A stretch of DNA of 64,000 nt from Arthrobacter sp. UKPF54-2 (GCF_007858535.1 NZ_CP040174.1:3453819-3517818), one strand, 5' to 3'. Positions 25,614 through 33,574 are shown, counted from the first letter of the stretch. The notes: a model not told the origin generated them from the sequence alone. Program-made: numbers and translations.

Positions 25614-27122
25614 TCAGGAGCGGAAGTAGTGGTTGCGTCTGGGTGTCTGGTGGGGGTCGAGGTGGGGCGGCGGGATGAACCAGGGGATGCCGTTGCGGGG
25701 CTGGATGGTCCATTGTTCTTTGTGGATCAGGTGGTGATGGTGTGAACAGAGGAGTGTTCCGTTGTCGGTGCTGGTGGTGCCGGCGCGGGACCAGTAGGTG
25801 ATGTGGTGGGCTTCGCACCAGGGGGCGGGGATGGTGCAGCCGGGGAAGGTGCAGCCTTGGTCGCGGGCGGTGATGGCTTTGCGGATGTGGGGCGGGAAGA
25901 TGCGGGTGGTGCGGCCGACGTCCAGGACCCGGCCTTCGCTGCCGAGCAGGACGGGGATGATGTCGGCGTCGCAGGCGATTTTGCGGATGGTCGCGGCGGT
26001 GACCGGACCGGTGAACGCCATGGTGCCCGTGCCGGTGAAGCCGAAGGGGCCGGTGCCTGGTCCTCCGGCGTCCCCGGTCCCGTCCAACGTCGCAGCTTCC
26101 CCGGTGTCGGTCAGCCGGGTGAGGCGTTCGAGGAGGTCGCGGTAGTCGACGGTGACCATGACCTGGGGCCGGAGTCCGCCCGCGGCGGGGAGTCCGCCGG
26201 AGGCCATGGCAATCTTGCAGCCGCCGACGAGGCCGTCGAGGTGTTTCTGCGGCCGCGACCGCCGGTCCAGGACGTTCGGCACGAAACCCTCCACAGCCTC
26301 ACTGCCGGCCGCGCCGTCCGGCGCGCTGCCGGCACCCGCGGCCCCCGAAGTTCGTGGGTTGGTGGCGGTGTTCATCACGGTCAGGAGGTGTTCGAACTGT
26401 TCGGTGGTGGCGAAGATTTCCAGGTGCTGCAGCCCGTGGCGGGGTTTGCGGATGAAGGCGCCCTGGAGCTGGCGGAGGACTTCCTCACTCGGTTCGGCGC
26501 CGTCCTGGTCGATCGCGTCGACCCAGCGCTTCGTGATCCGGGTCAGGAAGTCGGGGTCGTGTTCGGCCGCGGTGCGTGTCAGGGCGTGTTCCATCCGGGC
26601 GGCAGTCTCGGCGTCGCAGACGGGCCGGACCCGGCCCAAAGCGTGGGTGATGATGGTCGCGGACCGGGACGGAACGGCCCCGGCGGCCACGGCCGCGGCG
26701 AGTTCCGCGCGCACCGGCGGCAGCGGCTGCCCGGTCATTCCGGTGCGGGGCAACAGGTCCTGCGCCAGGGTGAGCCGGCGGTGGGCTTCGACGGCGCCGA
26801 TCTGCAGCCGGTCCCGCAGGAACTCGGAGGTTTTGCGGTAGCCGTCATCGAGGGCCGGGGCGCCGTCGGCGGCTGCTTCCTTACGGGTGCGCTCCACTGC
26901 CCCGGCGGCGACGAGCTGCAGGTACTCAATGGCCCGGGAGATCTCCTCGACCTGGCCGGCGAACTCCGCCGCCTCGCCAAAACCCATCAGCGCCGCGTCC
27001 CCGGCCGCCGTCGCACAGAACCCGCGCAACTGCCCGAGCACGCTGTCCAGCGGCGGAACCCGGCGCCCCTCACCGTCCGGCGTGCCGGCCGGACGAACGA
27101 TGAGAGCTGCACCGATTCCCAT
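25614..27122 (-). CDS. DUF222 (13E12-repeat) HNH endonuclease-like protein
   Basis: This 502-residue protein has an N-terminal DUF222 region (GFGEAAEFAGQVEEISRAIE onward) and a C-terminal HNH nuclease motif: ITARDQGCTFPGC, WCEAHH, YWSRAG, NGTLLCSHHHHLIH. The metal and active-site histidines are all present, so it should be able to cut DNA. Such genes are multi-copy in Arthrobacter-type genomes and behave like mobile or recombination-prone families. The first ~24 codons lie inside a 138-bp tandem repeat array that continues upstream; in one repeat unit the same frame is open without a stop. A later start near the first DUF222 residues is therefore possible. Confidence 0.88.
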   Translation of the reverse strand: MGIGAALIVRPAGTPDGEGRRVPPLDSVLGQLRGFCATAAGDAALMGFGEAAEFAGQVEEISRAIEYLQLVAAGAVERTRKEAAADGAPALDDGYRKTSEFLRDRLQIGAVEAHRRLTLAQDLLPRTGMTGQPLPPVRAELAAAVAAGAVPSRSATIITHALGRVRPVCDAETAARMEHALTRTAAEHDPDFLTRITKRWVDAIDQDGAEPSEEVLRQLQGAFIRKPRHGLQHLEIFATTEQFEHLLTVMNTATNPRTSGAAGAGSAPDGAAGSEAVEGFVPNVLDRRSRPQKHLDGLVGGCKIAMASGGLPAAGGLRPQVMVTVDYRDLLERLTRLTDTGEAATLDGTGDAGGPGTGPFGFTGTGTMAFTGPVTAATIRKIACDADIIPVLLGSEGRVLDVGRTTRIFPPHIRKAITARDQGCTFPGCTIPAPWCEAHHITYWSRAGTTSTDNGTLLCSHHHHLIHKEQWTIQPRNGIPWFIPPPHLDPHQTPRRNHYFRS

Positions 27123-27665
27123 GACTCAATCCTGCCGGTGACCTACGACAAAAAGAGGTGCCGCTCCACGGGCTAGGACCTGTTCAGCGGCCGCAACCCG
27201 TCGCCATTCACCGTCCGGCCTGATGTCCGGTCGGGCGACGAGGGCTGCAGCGATTCCCATAACACCATCCTGCCCGTGACCTACGACAAAAAGAGGTTCC
27301 GCTCCAAAGGCTAGGACCCGTTCGGCGGCTGGCATGCGGGCGGAAACATCGTCCGGCCTGCCGGCCGGACTAACGATGAGAGCTGCACCGATTCCCATGA
27401 CTCAATCCTGCCGGGCACCTACGACAAAAAGGGGTTCCGCTCCAAAGGCTAGGACCCGTCCGGCGGCTGGCATGCGGGCGGAAACATCGTCCGGCCTGCC
27501 GGCCGGACGGGCGATGAGAGCTGCACCGATTCCCATGACTCAATCCTGCCGGGGACCTACGACAATCAGGGCTGGCCCCGCACAGGCCGGGACGCGTTCA
27601 AATACGGGCCGCCGGCACGCAGGGGAAATAACCGTCCGGCCAGCTGGCCGGATGGGCAACCAGTA
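27050..27665 (-). repeat. 138-bp tandem repeat array at the 5' end of the HNH gene
   Basis: Successive units begin at 27074, 27212, 27350, 27488 and 27633 (counted from the CGTCCGG mark), giving periods of 138, 138, 138 and 145 bp. Each unit opens with a palindromic element such as GTCCGGCC-TGCC-GGCCGGAC. Most then carry the block CCGATTCCCATGACTCAATC, which on the minus strand contains the HNH start codon, followed by CCTACGACAA. The second half is nearly identical only between the second and third units; the fourth has a different tail. The period is 46 codons and keeps frame. The 27123-27802 gap before the Nudix gene holds nothing else I can recognise. Confidence 0.85.
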
Positions 27666-27802
27666 GGGCGCCCGAACGACTAAAGGGGGCTGCGGTGAGC
27701 CTCACAAACTCATTCTGGTACCGCCCCCAGACATTACGGGCCGATGCTACGTGCGGAGTCGGTCCCGGAGCATACGAACCGCAGAACTGGCAGACTAGCG
27801 GA

Positions 27803-28402
27803 ATGGACAGCCCAGTCTCCCCGCAGCCGGCCGGAACGCCGCCCCGCAACGGACCGCAACAGGAATCACAGCAGGACGAGCCGCAGCACACGCCGCCTTT
27901 CGAACTCCGCCGCCCGCTGGGGCCCCGCGACCCTGGCGATGCCTGGGTGGACGGCGAGCACGGCCGCTTCTGGGGGCGCTTTGGGTCCGCGGGTTTGTTG
28001 GTACATGATGCCAACAAAGGCGTCCTGCTACAGCACCGGGCCATGTGGAGCGACAAAGGCGGAACATGGGGCCTTCCCGGCGGTGCCCTGCATCAGGGCG
28101 AAGACGCCGTGGCCGGCGCGCTCCGGGAGGCCAACGAGGAAGCCGCCGTTCCGCCGGCGGCGGTCCGCGTGCTGTTCACGTCGGTGTTTGACGTCGGGTA
28201 CTGGTCCTACACGACGGTGGCGGCCCAGGTTATCGAGCCCTTCGAACCCGCCATCAGCGACCCGGAAAGCCTGGAATTGCAGTGGGTCGGCCTCGACGGC
28301 GTGGGCGACAAGGAACTCCACCCGGGGTTCGCGGCGGCCTGGCCCGCGCTGCGGCGCAGGCTTCTGGACCAGGCGGAGAACGTCCAAGGGCAACCGTACT
28401 AA
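27803..28402 (+). CDS. Nudix hydrolase
   Basis: This 199-residue protein has a full Nudix box: G94, E100, R108, E109, E112 and E113 in GGALHQGEDAVAGALREANEEAA. The preceding sheet is SAGLLVHDANKGVLLQHRA. Nudix enzymes hydrolyse nucleoside diphosphates linked to another group; the substrate is not evident. An N-terminal Pro/Gln-rich stretch of about 30 residues precedes the domain. I chose the ATG at 27803; a GTG at 27695 has a better SD (AAAGGGGG) and would add 36 residues of atypical composition, so the start is uncertain. Confidence 0.9.
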   Translation: MDSPVSPQPAGTPPRNGPQQESQQDEPQHTPPFELRRPLGPRDPGDAWVDGEHGRFWGRFGSAGLLVHDANKGVLLQHRAMWSDKGGTWGLPGGALHQGEDAVAGALREANEEAAVPPAAVRVLFTSVFDVGYWSYTTVAAQVIEPFEPAISDPESLELQWVGLDGVGDKELHPGFAAAWPALRRRLLDQAENVQGQPY

Positions 28403-28406
28403 CGAC

Positions 28407-28438
28407 GACGACGACGGCACCGCGCCGCCGTCGTCGTC
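28407..28438. terminator. Bidirectional hairpin between Nudix and marR genes
   Basis: A 12-bp perfect stem (28407-28418 with 28427-28438, GACGACGACGGC) around an 8-nt loop lies between two convergent genes, 4 nt after the Nudix stop codon. No U-run is present. Confidence 0.6.
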
Positions 28439-28496
28439 CTGCGGGGTGCGCGTCGTTGAGGGACTGCTCCGGCGTACCGCTAAGAACCGGAACTGC

Positions 28497-28928
28497 TCAG
28501 AACCGGCCCGGGACCTCAAAGGCTGTCAGGATTCTGGCCAGATCGCGCTGCAGCGTGGTCCAGTCCTCCAGGTCCTCGGGGAGGGCATTGCACTCGATCT
28601 GGTGCGCGGCGGCCAGCGCGGCGCTGCCCGCCGGCGTCAGGGCGACGATGAACTGCCGCCGGTCCCGCTGGTCCCGGGTCCGGGAGACGAGGTCCGCATC
28701 TTCCAGCCGAGCCAAGACCCGGCCCAGGGACTGGCTTTGCACGGCGATCCTGCGCGCCAGTTGCTCCTGGTTCAGCGGGCCGCCTGCAAGACCTTGGAGG
28801 GCGATGACCGCGGCATGCGTCAGGCCAAGGGCCGCCAGCGCCTGGTCCTTTCGCCGCTCGACCACCCTGGCGGCCATGGACAGAAGCTGGTCTGTCCGCC
28901 ACTTCCTGGCTTCCGGGCTGCGGCTCAT
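28497..28928 (-). CDS. MarR-family transcriptional regulator
   Basis: This 143-residue winged-helix regulator has ALGLTHAAVIALQGL, the recognition region QEQLARRIAVQSQSLGRVLARLE and the wing RDQRDRRQFIVALTPAG. The start was set at 28928 because that ATG overlaps, as ATGA, the stop of a short upstream ORF that has its own strong SD; longer in-frame starts give an odd N-terminus. A 12-bp palindrome about 70-80 nt before the short ORF is a likely operator, suggesting autoregulation. The effector is unknown. Confidence 0.9.
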   Translation of the reverse strand: MSRSPEARKWRTDQLLSMAARVVERRKDQALAALGLTHAAVIALQGLAGGPLNQEQLARRIAVQSQSLGRVLARLEDADLVSRTRDQRDRRQFIVALTPAGSAALAAAHQIECNALPEDLEDWTTLQRDLARILTAFEVPGRF

Positions 28929-29008
28929 GCTTGGCACCCGGTCCGGCGCCTTTTGGCTGCTCTTTTCGGTTCCCATGGTGCTCGGGGAACGGCGTTCACA
29001 ATGCTCAT
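28925..29008 (-). CDS. Upstream short ORF (27 aa) coupled to marR
   Basis: An ATG preceded by GAGGGAGG opens a 27-codon frame, MSIVNAVPRAPWEPKRAAKR and onward, rich in Arg/Lys. Its TGA overlaps the marR ATG (ATGA). It has the best ribosome binding site in this region, while marR itself has none, so translation of marR probably depends on it. No known family. Confidence 0.5.
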   Translation of the reverse strand: MSIVNAVPRAPWEPKRAAKRRRTGCQA

Positions 29009-29076
29009 GATGCCTCCCTCGCTCGGTGGACAAACGTGGGTGCGCCACTATCCGCGGTCGCACCTAGGTACTACAA

Positions 29077-29088
29077 TAAGCATGCTTA
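29077..29088. promoter_or_regulatory. Candidate MarR operator palindrome TAAGCATGCTTA
   Basis: A perfect 12-bp palindrome sits in an unusually A/T-rich pocket (about 29070-29120) upstream of the marR leader. A related half-site, GCTTACTATTATG, follows about 25 bp away. MarR proteins bind palindromes of this kind near their own promoters. Confidence 0.5.
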
Positions 29089-29181
29089 CTATGCATTTGG
29101 CAAGTCTGCTTACTATTATGCGCCGCGGGGCACGTCAAGGGCGGCCCGGTCCAGGGCTGACGGGCCGTGCGGGAGGGCTCT

Positions 29182-29724
29182 TTAGGAACGCCGGGGTGCG
29201 GGACGGCGGCGGTACAGCCAGATGAGGCCCAGGATCGGCAGCAGCAGCGGGATGAACCCGTACCCGCGGCCGAACAGGGACCAGACCGTCTCGTGCGGGA
29301 AATTGACCGCGTCGAAGAGGCTGAGGGCGCCGACCACCAGGACACCGATCAACTCGACGAGCACGGCCGTCACGGACACCTTGAACCAGATCCGGCCGGC
29401 CTTCGCGAGGGAAACAGTCGCGACGATGTAGACGACAGCGGCGAAGGCGGACAGCAGGTAGGCCAGCGGCGCCTCGGAGAATTTGGTGAGGATCTGGTAT
29501 CCGGCCCGGGCCGTGGCCGAGAGGGCGAACACCGCGTAAACAGCGATCAGCAGCCGGCCCGGGCCGGTGTTGCGTGTGTCCCGCGGCGCCGAGACGCCGG
29601 CCGGGCCGCCGGACGAAGCGGCCGAAGTGGGCGCCGCGGCCGCAGCGGCGAGCGAAGCGTCAGTCGCGGCGGCGTCGCCCGCGCCCTGCTGTGAAGCCGT
29701 CATGTCCTTCTTTGCCTCTTCCAT
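29182..29724 (-). CDS. Hypothetical integral membrane protein (4 TM)
   Basis: This 180-residue protein has an Ala/Ser-rich cytoplasmic tail (about 1-55) and four hydrophobic segments: LLIAVYAVFALSATA, PLAYLLSAFAAVVYIVATV, VSVTAVLVELIGVLVVGAL and GFIPLLLPILGLIWLY. It ends in a basic tail RRRPAPRRS. It starts 1 nt after the stop of the 117-residue membrane protein gene, so the two are coupled and may form one complex. No function can be assigned. Confidence 0.8.
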   Translation of the reverse strand: MEEAKKDMTASQQGAGDAAATDASLAAAAAAPTSAASSGGPAGVSAPRDTRNTGPGRLLIAVYAVFALSATARAGYQILTKFSEAPLAYLLSAFAAVVYIVATVSLAKAGRIWFKVSVTAVLVELIGVLVVGALSLFDAVNFPHETVWSLFGRGYGFIPLLLPILGLIWLYRRRPAPRRS

Positions 29725-29725
29725 G

Positions 29726-30079
29726 TCAGTACCAGATCTGGTTCATTCGGGCCGCCATCACCAGGGCAGTGACGCCGACGGCGGCCAGCACAAAGTTGCT
29801 CCAGCGGGTGCGTTCCAGGATGGCCCAGTACACCGCGCCGACCGGAAGCATCAGCGCGGTGATGAGGTAGCCCCAGAACTCCCAGGGCTCCCCCGCGATC
29901 TGTTCCCCGGACGCGACCCGGACGATCGAGCCCACCAGGTAGACCAGCAGGGACAGTTCGACGGCGGCCACCGAGAGGATGGTGGCATCGTTCGGGGCCT
30001 TCTTCAGGATGCCGGCCCCGGCGCACAGGACGGTCGAAACCAGCCCCACCACCAGGATGATGTAGAAGTACGCGTCCAC
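29726..30079 (-). CDS. Hypothetical integral membrane protein (4 TM)
   Basis: This 117-residue protein has about four hydrophobic segments, beginning YFYIILVVGLVSTVLCAGAG and ending FVLAAVGVTALVMAARM. It lies 2 nt after truB and 1 nt before the next membrane protein gene, so it belongs to a truB-led transcript. It is a conserved-looking small membrane protein of unknown role. Confidence 0.8.
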   Translation of the reverse strand: MDAYFYIILVVGLVSTVLCAGAGILKKAPNDATILSVAAVELSLLVYLVGSIVRVASGEQIAGEPWEFWGYLITALMLPVGAVYWAILERTRWSNFVLAAVGVTALVMAARMNQIWY

Positions 30080-30081
30080 GG

Positions 30082-31047
30082 CTATCCCGCGGGCTTTTCG
30101 GCGTCAGGAGTCCCGGCGGCCGACTTCCCGGCGGCGGGATTCTCATTGTCCGGGGCAAAGACCAGCACGGGCTTGGCGTAGCTTCCGGCGTCGGCGAGCA
30201 GGGCCACCAGTGACCCGTCGGGTGCGAACGCGGCGGCCGGCTTTTCCGGCGTCGCGGCATCAGGGGTGCCGGCGGCGGCCCCGGCTGCGATCCGGCGGCC
30301 GAAGGAGAGTTCTGTGGTCTCCTCCGCGCTGAGCTCGCGGTTGGGCATCAGTGCCCGGGCGGCCTGGGACATCTCCAGGACCTGCAGTTCCTGGGCGAGT
30401 TGCTCCAGGGTGCGTGCCTGGTCCAGGGTGTAGGGCCCCACCTGGGTCCGGCGCAGGGCGGTGAGATGGCCGCCGACGCCGAGGGCGTCGCCGAGGTCGC
30501 GGGCGAGGGCACGGATGTAGGTGCCGGAGGAGCACTCGACGGTCACGTCCAGGTCCAGGGCTTCGCCGTCCTGGGCGCGGCGCAGTTCGTGGATGTCGAA
30601 GCGGTGGATCGTCACGGGCCGGGCGGCGAGCTTCACGTCCTCGCCGGAGCGGACGCGGGCATAGGCCCGCTCGCCGTTGACCTTGATGGCGCTGACGCTG
30701 CTCGGCACCTGCTGGATTTCGCCGGTCAGGGCGGCGACGCCGGCGCGGACACTGTCCTCGGTGACCGCGGCGGCACTGCGGGTGGCGGTGACCTCGCCCT
30801 CGGCGTCGTCCGTGACGGTTGATTCGCCGAGGCGGATGGTGGCGGTATAAGTCTTGGAGGTTCCCACGATGTAGGTCAGCAGGCGGGTCGCCTTGTTGAT
30901 GCCGAGCACCAGCACGCCCGTCGCCATCGGGTCCAGCGTTCCAGCGTGGCCTACCTTCCGGGTACCGGCGATCCGCCGCATCCGTCCAACCACATCGTGG
31001 CTGGTCCAGCCTTGCGGCTTGTCCACTATCACCAGTCCAGAAAGCAC
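30082..31047 (-). CDS. truB: tRNA pseudouridine(55) synthase
   Basis: TruB makes the universal pseudouridine at position 55 of tRNA. The 321-residue protein has LVIVDKPQGWTSHDVV and HAGTLDPMATGVL with the catalytic aspartate D39. A disordered Ala/Pro/Glu tail of about 35 residues ends the protein. The start is GTG, 7 nt after a perfect TATACT -10 box. TruB usually follows rbfA; here an aminotransferase, a short membrane protein, a Trypco1 protein and a thioredoxin lie between. Confidence 0.96.
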   Translation of the reverse strand: MLSGLVIVDKPQGWTSHDVVGRMRRIAGTRKVGHAGTLDPMATGVLVLGINKATRLLTYIVGTSKTYTATIRLGESTVTDDAEGEVTATRSAAAVTEDSVRAGVAALTGEIQQVPSSVSAIKVNGERAYARVRSGEDVKLAARPVTIHRFDIHELRRAQDGEALDLDVTVECSSGTYIRALARDLGDALGVGGHLTALRRTQVGPYTLDQARTLEQLAQELQVLEMSQAARALMPNRELSAEETTELSFGRRIAAGAAAGTPDAATPEKPAAAFAPDGSLVALLADAGSYAKPVLVFAPDNENPAAGKSAAGTPDAEKPAG

Positions 31048-31054
31048 GCCTCCA

Positions 31055-31060
31055 AGTATA
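31055..31060 (-). promoter_or_regulatory. -10 box (TATACT) of truB
   Basis: TATACT is followed by 7 nt (TGGAGGC) and the GTG start of truB, so the mRNA may be leaderless. The upstream side of the box abuts a perfect 30-bp hairpin-forming sequence. Confidence 0.55.
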
Positions 31061-31089
31061 TCCGCGCCGGAGCTGCCTCCGGCGCGGAT
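31060..31089. promoter_or_regulatory. Perfect 13-bp inverted repeat in the truB/aminotransferase divergent promoter
   Basis: Arms ATCCGCGCCGGAG (31060-31072) and CTCCGGCGCGGAT (31077-31089) flank CTGC. The sequence fills the spacer and -35 region of the truB promoter, so it could be an operator. It is followed to 31168 by about 75 bp of almost pure G/C. Confidence 0.5.
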
Positions 31090-31168
31090 GCCGCCCGCCG
31101 CGGCCGTCCGCCGGGCGCGGCCGCCCGTGGGCCGCCGCCCGCCGGCCGCCCGCCCGCCGGCCGCGGAC

Positions 31169-31174
31169 TAGGAT
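31169..31174 (+). promoter_or_regulatory. -10 box (TAGGAT) of the aminotransferase gene
   Basis: TAGGAT, 7 nt, then ATG at 31182. The alternative ATG at 31173 lies inside this box and could not be in a leaderless mRNA made from it, which favours 31182. Confidence 0.5.
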
Positions 31175-31181
31175 GGCAGAC

Positions 31182-32375
31182 ATGCCAGAGCTTGCCGCCC
31201 ACGTTCGCGATGTCCCCATCAACCAGATCCGCGAGATCACCGAGGCCGCCTGGCACACCCCGGGCGCGATTGTGCTGAGCATCGGCGAACCGGGCTTCGC
31301 CCTCCCCCGCCACATCCTCGAGGCGGGCATGGCGTGCCTGGACCGGGACGAGACCAACTACACCCCCAACGCCGGCATTCCGGCACTCCGGGAAGCCTTC
31401 GCTGCCCGTTTCCGGGAGCACAACGGGACCGACGTCGGCGCGGACCGGGTGTACGTCGTCGACGGCGCGCAGCAGGGCCTGCATTTCGCGATGAGCCTGC
31501 TGCTCTCCCCCGGCGATGAAATCCTGATCCCCAACCCCGGCTACCCGACGTTTGCGATGACCTCCAGCCTGCTGCACGCGGTCCCGGTCCGGTACCCGCT
31601 TTACCCGGACCACGACTTCCAGCCGCGGATCGAGGACATCGAAGCCCTCATCACGCCGCACACCAAGGTGCTGATCCTGAACTCACCGTCCAACCCGCTC
31701 GGGGCCGTGCTGAGCGAGGAGCTCACCCGCAGCCTGGTGGAGCTGGCCGTGGCGCACGACCTGTGGATCATCTCGGATGAATGCTACGAAGCGTTCACCT
31801 ACGACGTCCCGCACGTCAGCCCGGCACGCTTCGACAGCGACGTACCCGGCGAGGCCCGGGTGTTCACCTCGCTGACCCTGTCCAAGACCTACGGGCTCAC
31901 CGGACTGCGGATCGGGGCGCTAATCTGCCCGCCCGGACTCGAGCAGAAGATGAACAACGTGATGGAAGCGATCGTGTCCTGTGTCGCCTCACCCTCGCAG
32001 TACGCGGCGCTGGCGGCCCTGACCGGTCCGCAGGATTACGTCAGCCACGCCCAGGCGCACTACCGCGCCAACCGGGACGCGGCGTCCGCCGTCCTGGAAG
32101 CCAAGGGCATCCCGTTCCTCACCGCGCAGGGGGCGTTCTACCTCTGGGCCGACGTCTCGCACGTCAGCGGCGGTGACGTCCGGGCCTGGGTCCGGCGCTT
32201 CCTGGCGGACTCCGGGGTGTCCTTCGCCCCGGGGACCGCGTTCGGTTCCATCGGCGAGGGCTGGATCCGGATAGCGCTCTGCGGCGCCCAGGCCGACCTG
32301 GTGGAGGGTCTGGGCCGGCTTCCCGTCCGCGACGCGGCCGCCGGGTCCCTATCGCACGACCGCGCCAGGCAGTAG
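31182..32375 (+). CDS. Class I/II PLP-dependent aminotransferase
   Basis: This 397-residue fold-type I aminotransferase has IGEPGF (cofactor loop), NYTPNAGIPALREAFA, LNSPSNPLGAV, the DECYEAF segment, the PLP lysine in SLTLSKTYGLTGLRIGAL and a C-terminal arginine region (EGWIRIALCG). It would transaminate an amino acid with 2-oxoglutarate or another keto acid; the substrate is uncertain. The start is set by the leaderless -10 box; an ATG nine bases upstream is the alternative. It is not obviously linked to its neighbours. Confidence 0.9.
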   Translation: MPELAAHVRDVPINQIREITEAAWHTPGAIVLSIGEPGFALPRHILEAGMACLDRDETNYTPNAGIPALREAFAARFREHNGTDVGADRVYVVDGAQQGLHFAMSLLLSPGDEILIPNPGYPTFAMTSSLLHAVPVRYPLYPDHDFQPRIEDIEALITPHTKVLILNSPSNPLGAVLSEELTRSLVELAVAHDLWIISDECYEAFTYDVPHVSPARFDSDVPGEARVFTSLTLSKTYGLTGLRIGALICPPGLEQKMNNVMEAIVSCVASPSQYAALAALTGPQDYVSHAQAHYRANRDAASAVLEAKGIPFLTAQGAFYLWADVSHVSGGDVRAWVRRFLADSGVSFAPGTAFGSIGEGWIRIALCGAQADLVEGLGRLPVRDAAAGSLSHDRARQ

Positions 32376-32440
32376 CCTGACCACACGCGGGTCCGCGGAT
32401 TCACGCCGCGGACGCCGCCCGCGGCGCAAGGAGGAACCTC

Positions 32441-32635
32441 ATGTGGTGGCAGGACTTGTTGTGGGGCGTCTGGAACGGAATCACGGCCTGGATTGTGCTG
32501 ATTGCGCATGTGTTCGGGGCGTGGAATGAGTTCCCCTTCTACAACACGGGGCGGGCCGGGAACTGGTACGACTTCGGCTTCTTGCTGGGAATGGGTTCTC
32601 CGCTGCTCGGCAGCCTGGGACGAAGGCGGCGCTGA
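32441..32635 (+). CDS. Conserved small membrane protein (64 aa)
   Basis: A strong SD (AAGGAGGAACCTC) precedes the ATG. The protein starts MWWQDLLWGVWNGITAWIVL, has one clear membrane segment, then a Trp/Tyr/Gly-rich stretch (NTGRAGNWYDFGFLLGMG) and a basic end GRRRR. Similar tryptophan-rich short proteins are common in actinobacteria; the role is unknown. It lies 65 nt after the aminotransferase gene. Confidence 0.8.
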   Translation: MWWQDLLWGVWNGITAWIVLIAHVFGAWNEFPFYNTGRAGNWYDFGFLLGMGSPLLGSLGRRRR

Positions 32636-32668
32636 CTCCCCGGCCGGTCCCCTGCGTCCGGCGCCGGT

Positions 32669-33016
32669 TCAGAGCCGGATCTCGTCTTCCGGCGACAGCT
32701 GCGGCCCCGGCGGAGCGGTGAAGGACATCTTGAGGATGAAATGACCCTCGGCGCAGTTCCGCGCAATGATCGCCCCGGCCTCCCCCGCCAGCTTCACGCC
32801 GAACTGCAGTTCCAGATGCTCGGGCGCCAGTTCCCGCATCACGTCCGCGGCGGCCCTCGCCGCCGGCCGTACGGCGGCCAGGGCATCTTCGAGCCTCCGG
32901 CCGGCATCGAGGATGCCGAGTTCGTTGCGGGCAGGCCGCTCGACGCCGAAGCTGCCTTCGTCGACCTCGACCAGCACCGTTCCGGACCCGACCTCGTAGC
33001 GCAGGATTTCCGTCAT
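32669..33016 (-). CDS. Trypco1-domain (CU044_2847-like) protein
   Basis: This 115-residue protein has the pattern of the trypsin-co-occurring domain 1 family: a short N-terminal beta strand TVLVEVDE, a helix LEDALAAVRPAARAAADVMREL, then ELQFGVKLAGEAGAIIARN and a final beta strand GHFILKMSF. Family members often sit next to proteases or NTPases in predicted conflict systems. Here the partner is a thioredoxin gene overlapping by 4 nt. No protease gene is adjacent. The family call is from motif memory and should be checked by profile search. Confidence 0.72.
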   Translation of the reverse strand: MTEILRYEVGSGTVLVEVDEGSFGVERPARNELGILDAGRRLEDALAAVRPAARAAADVMRELAPEHLELQFGVKLAGEAGAIIARNCAEGHFILKMSFTAPPGPQLSPEDEIRL

Positions 33017-33462
33017 GGGTTGCTCCCTTCACGCCTGCCAGCCAGTGCCTCGTCCAGCCAGGTCCGCAGGGCGGCAGCCGGCGGCGCTCCGGTTTGCCGC
33101 GCAACCACTTTGCCGCCGGTGATCACCAGCATCGTGGGAATGGCCTGCACGTCGAAACGCCGGGAAAGGCCGGGCGACTTGTCGACGTCGACCTTAACGA
33201 GCTTGACCCGGCCGGCGCGTTCCGTCGCCAGCTTGTCCAGGACCGGGCTGACCATGCGGCACGGCCCGCACCATGCCGCCCAGAAGTCGACCAGGGCAGG
33301 AACCGGGGACTGCTCGGCGATGGGGGCGAAGTCCGCGTCGCCGGCCTCCACGATCCAGGGCAGGTCCCGGCGGCATTTGCCGCACCGCGGGTGGCCGGAG
33401 GCGTCAGCGGGAATGCGGTTGGTGGTGCCGCAGTGCGGACACTTGATGAGGGCAGCGGTCAC
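33013..33462 (-). CDS. Thioredoxin with N-terminal zinc-ribbon (TrxC / thioredoxin-2 type)
   Basis: This 149-residue thiol-disulfide oxidoreductase has a CPHC...CGKC zinc ribbon (C8, C11, C27, C30) followed by a thioredoxin fold with the active site WCGPC (64-68) and the cis-proline loop AIPTMLV. Thioredoxin-2 proteins are induced by oxidative stress in other bacteria, and their zinc ribbon is redox sensitive. It overlaps the Trypco1-like gene by ATGA. No trxB is near. Confidence 0.93.
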   Translation of the reverse strand: MTAALIKCPHCGTTNRIPADASGHPRCGKCRRDLPWIVEAGDADFAPIAEQSPVPALVDFWAAWCGPCRMVSPVLDKLATERAGRVKLVKVDVDKSPGLSRRFDVQAIPTMLVITGGKVVARQTGAPPAAALRTWLDEALAGRREGSNP

Positions 33463-33574
33463 GGCCGCTCACCGCCGTTCTGTTCACCCGCAGTCATGGT
33501 TCCATGAGACGCCCCGGCCCGGGCAGGGCATAGGGCCCAAAGTCCCCACGGGCGCGAACGGCCCTCAGACAGCA

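Noticed and set aside
27050..27665. CRISPR array or integron-type array upstream of the HNH gene
   Set aside because: Whole 138-bp units are repeated without short repeat/variable spacer structure, and there is no cas or integrase gene.
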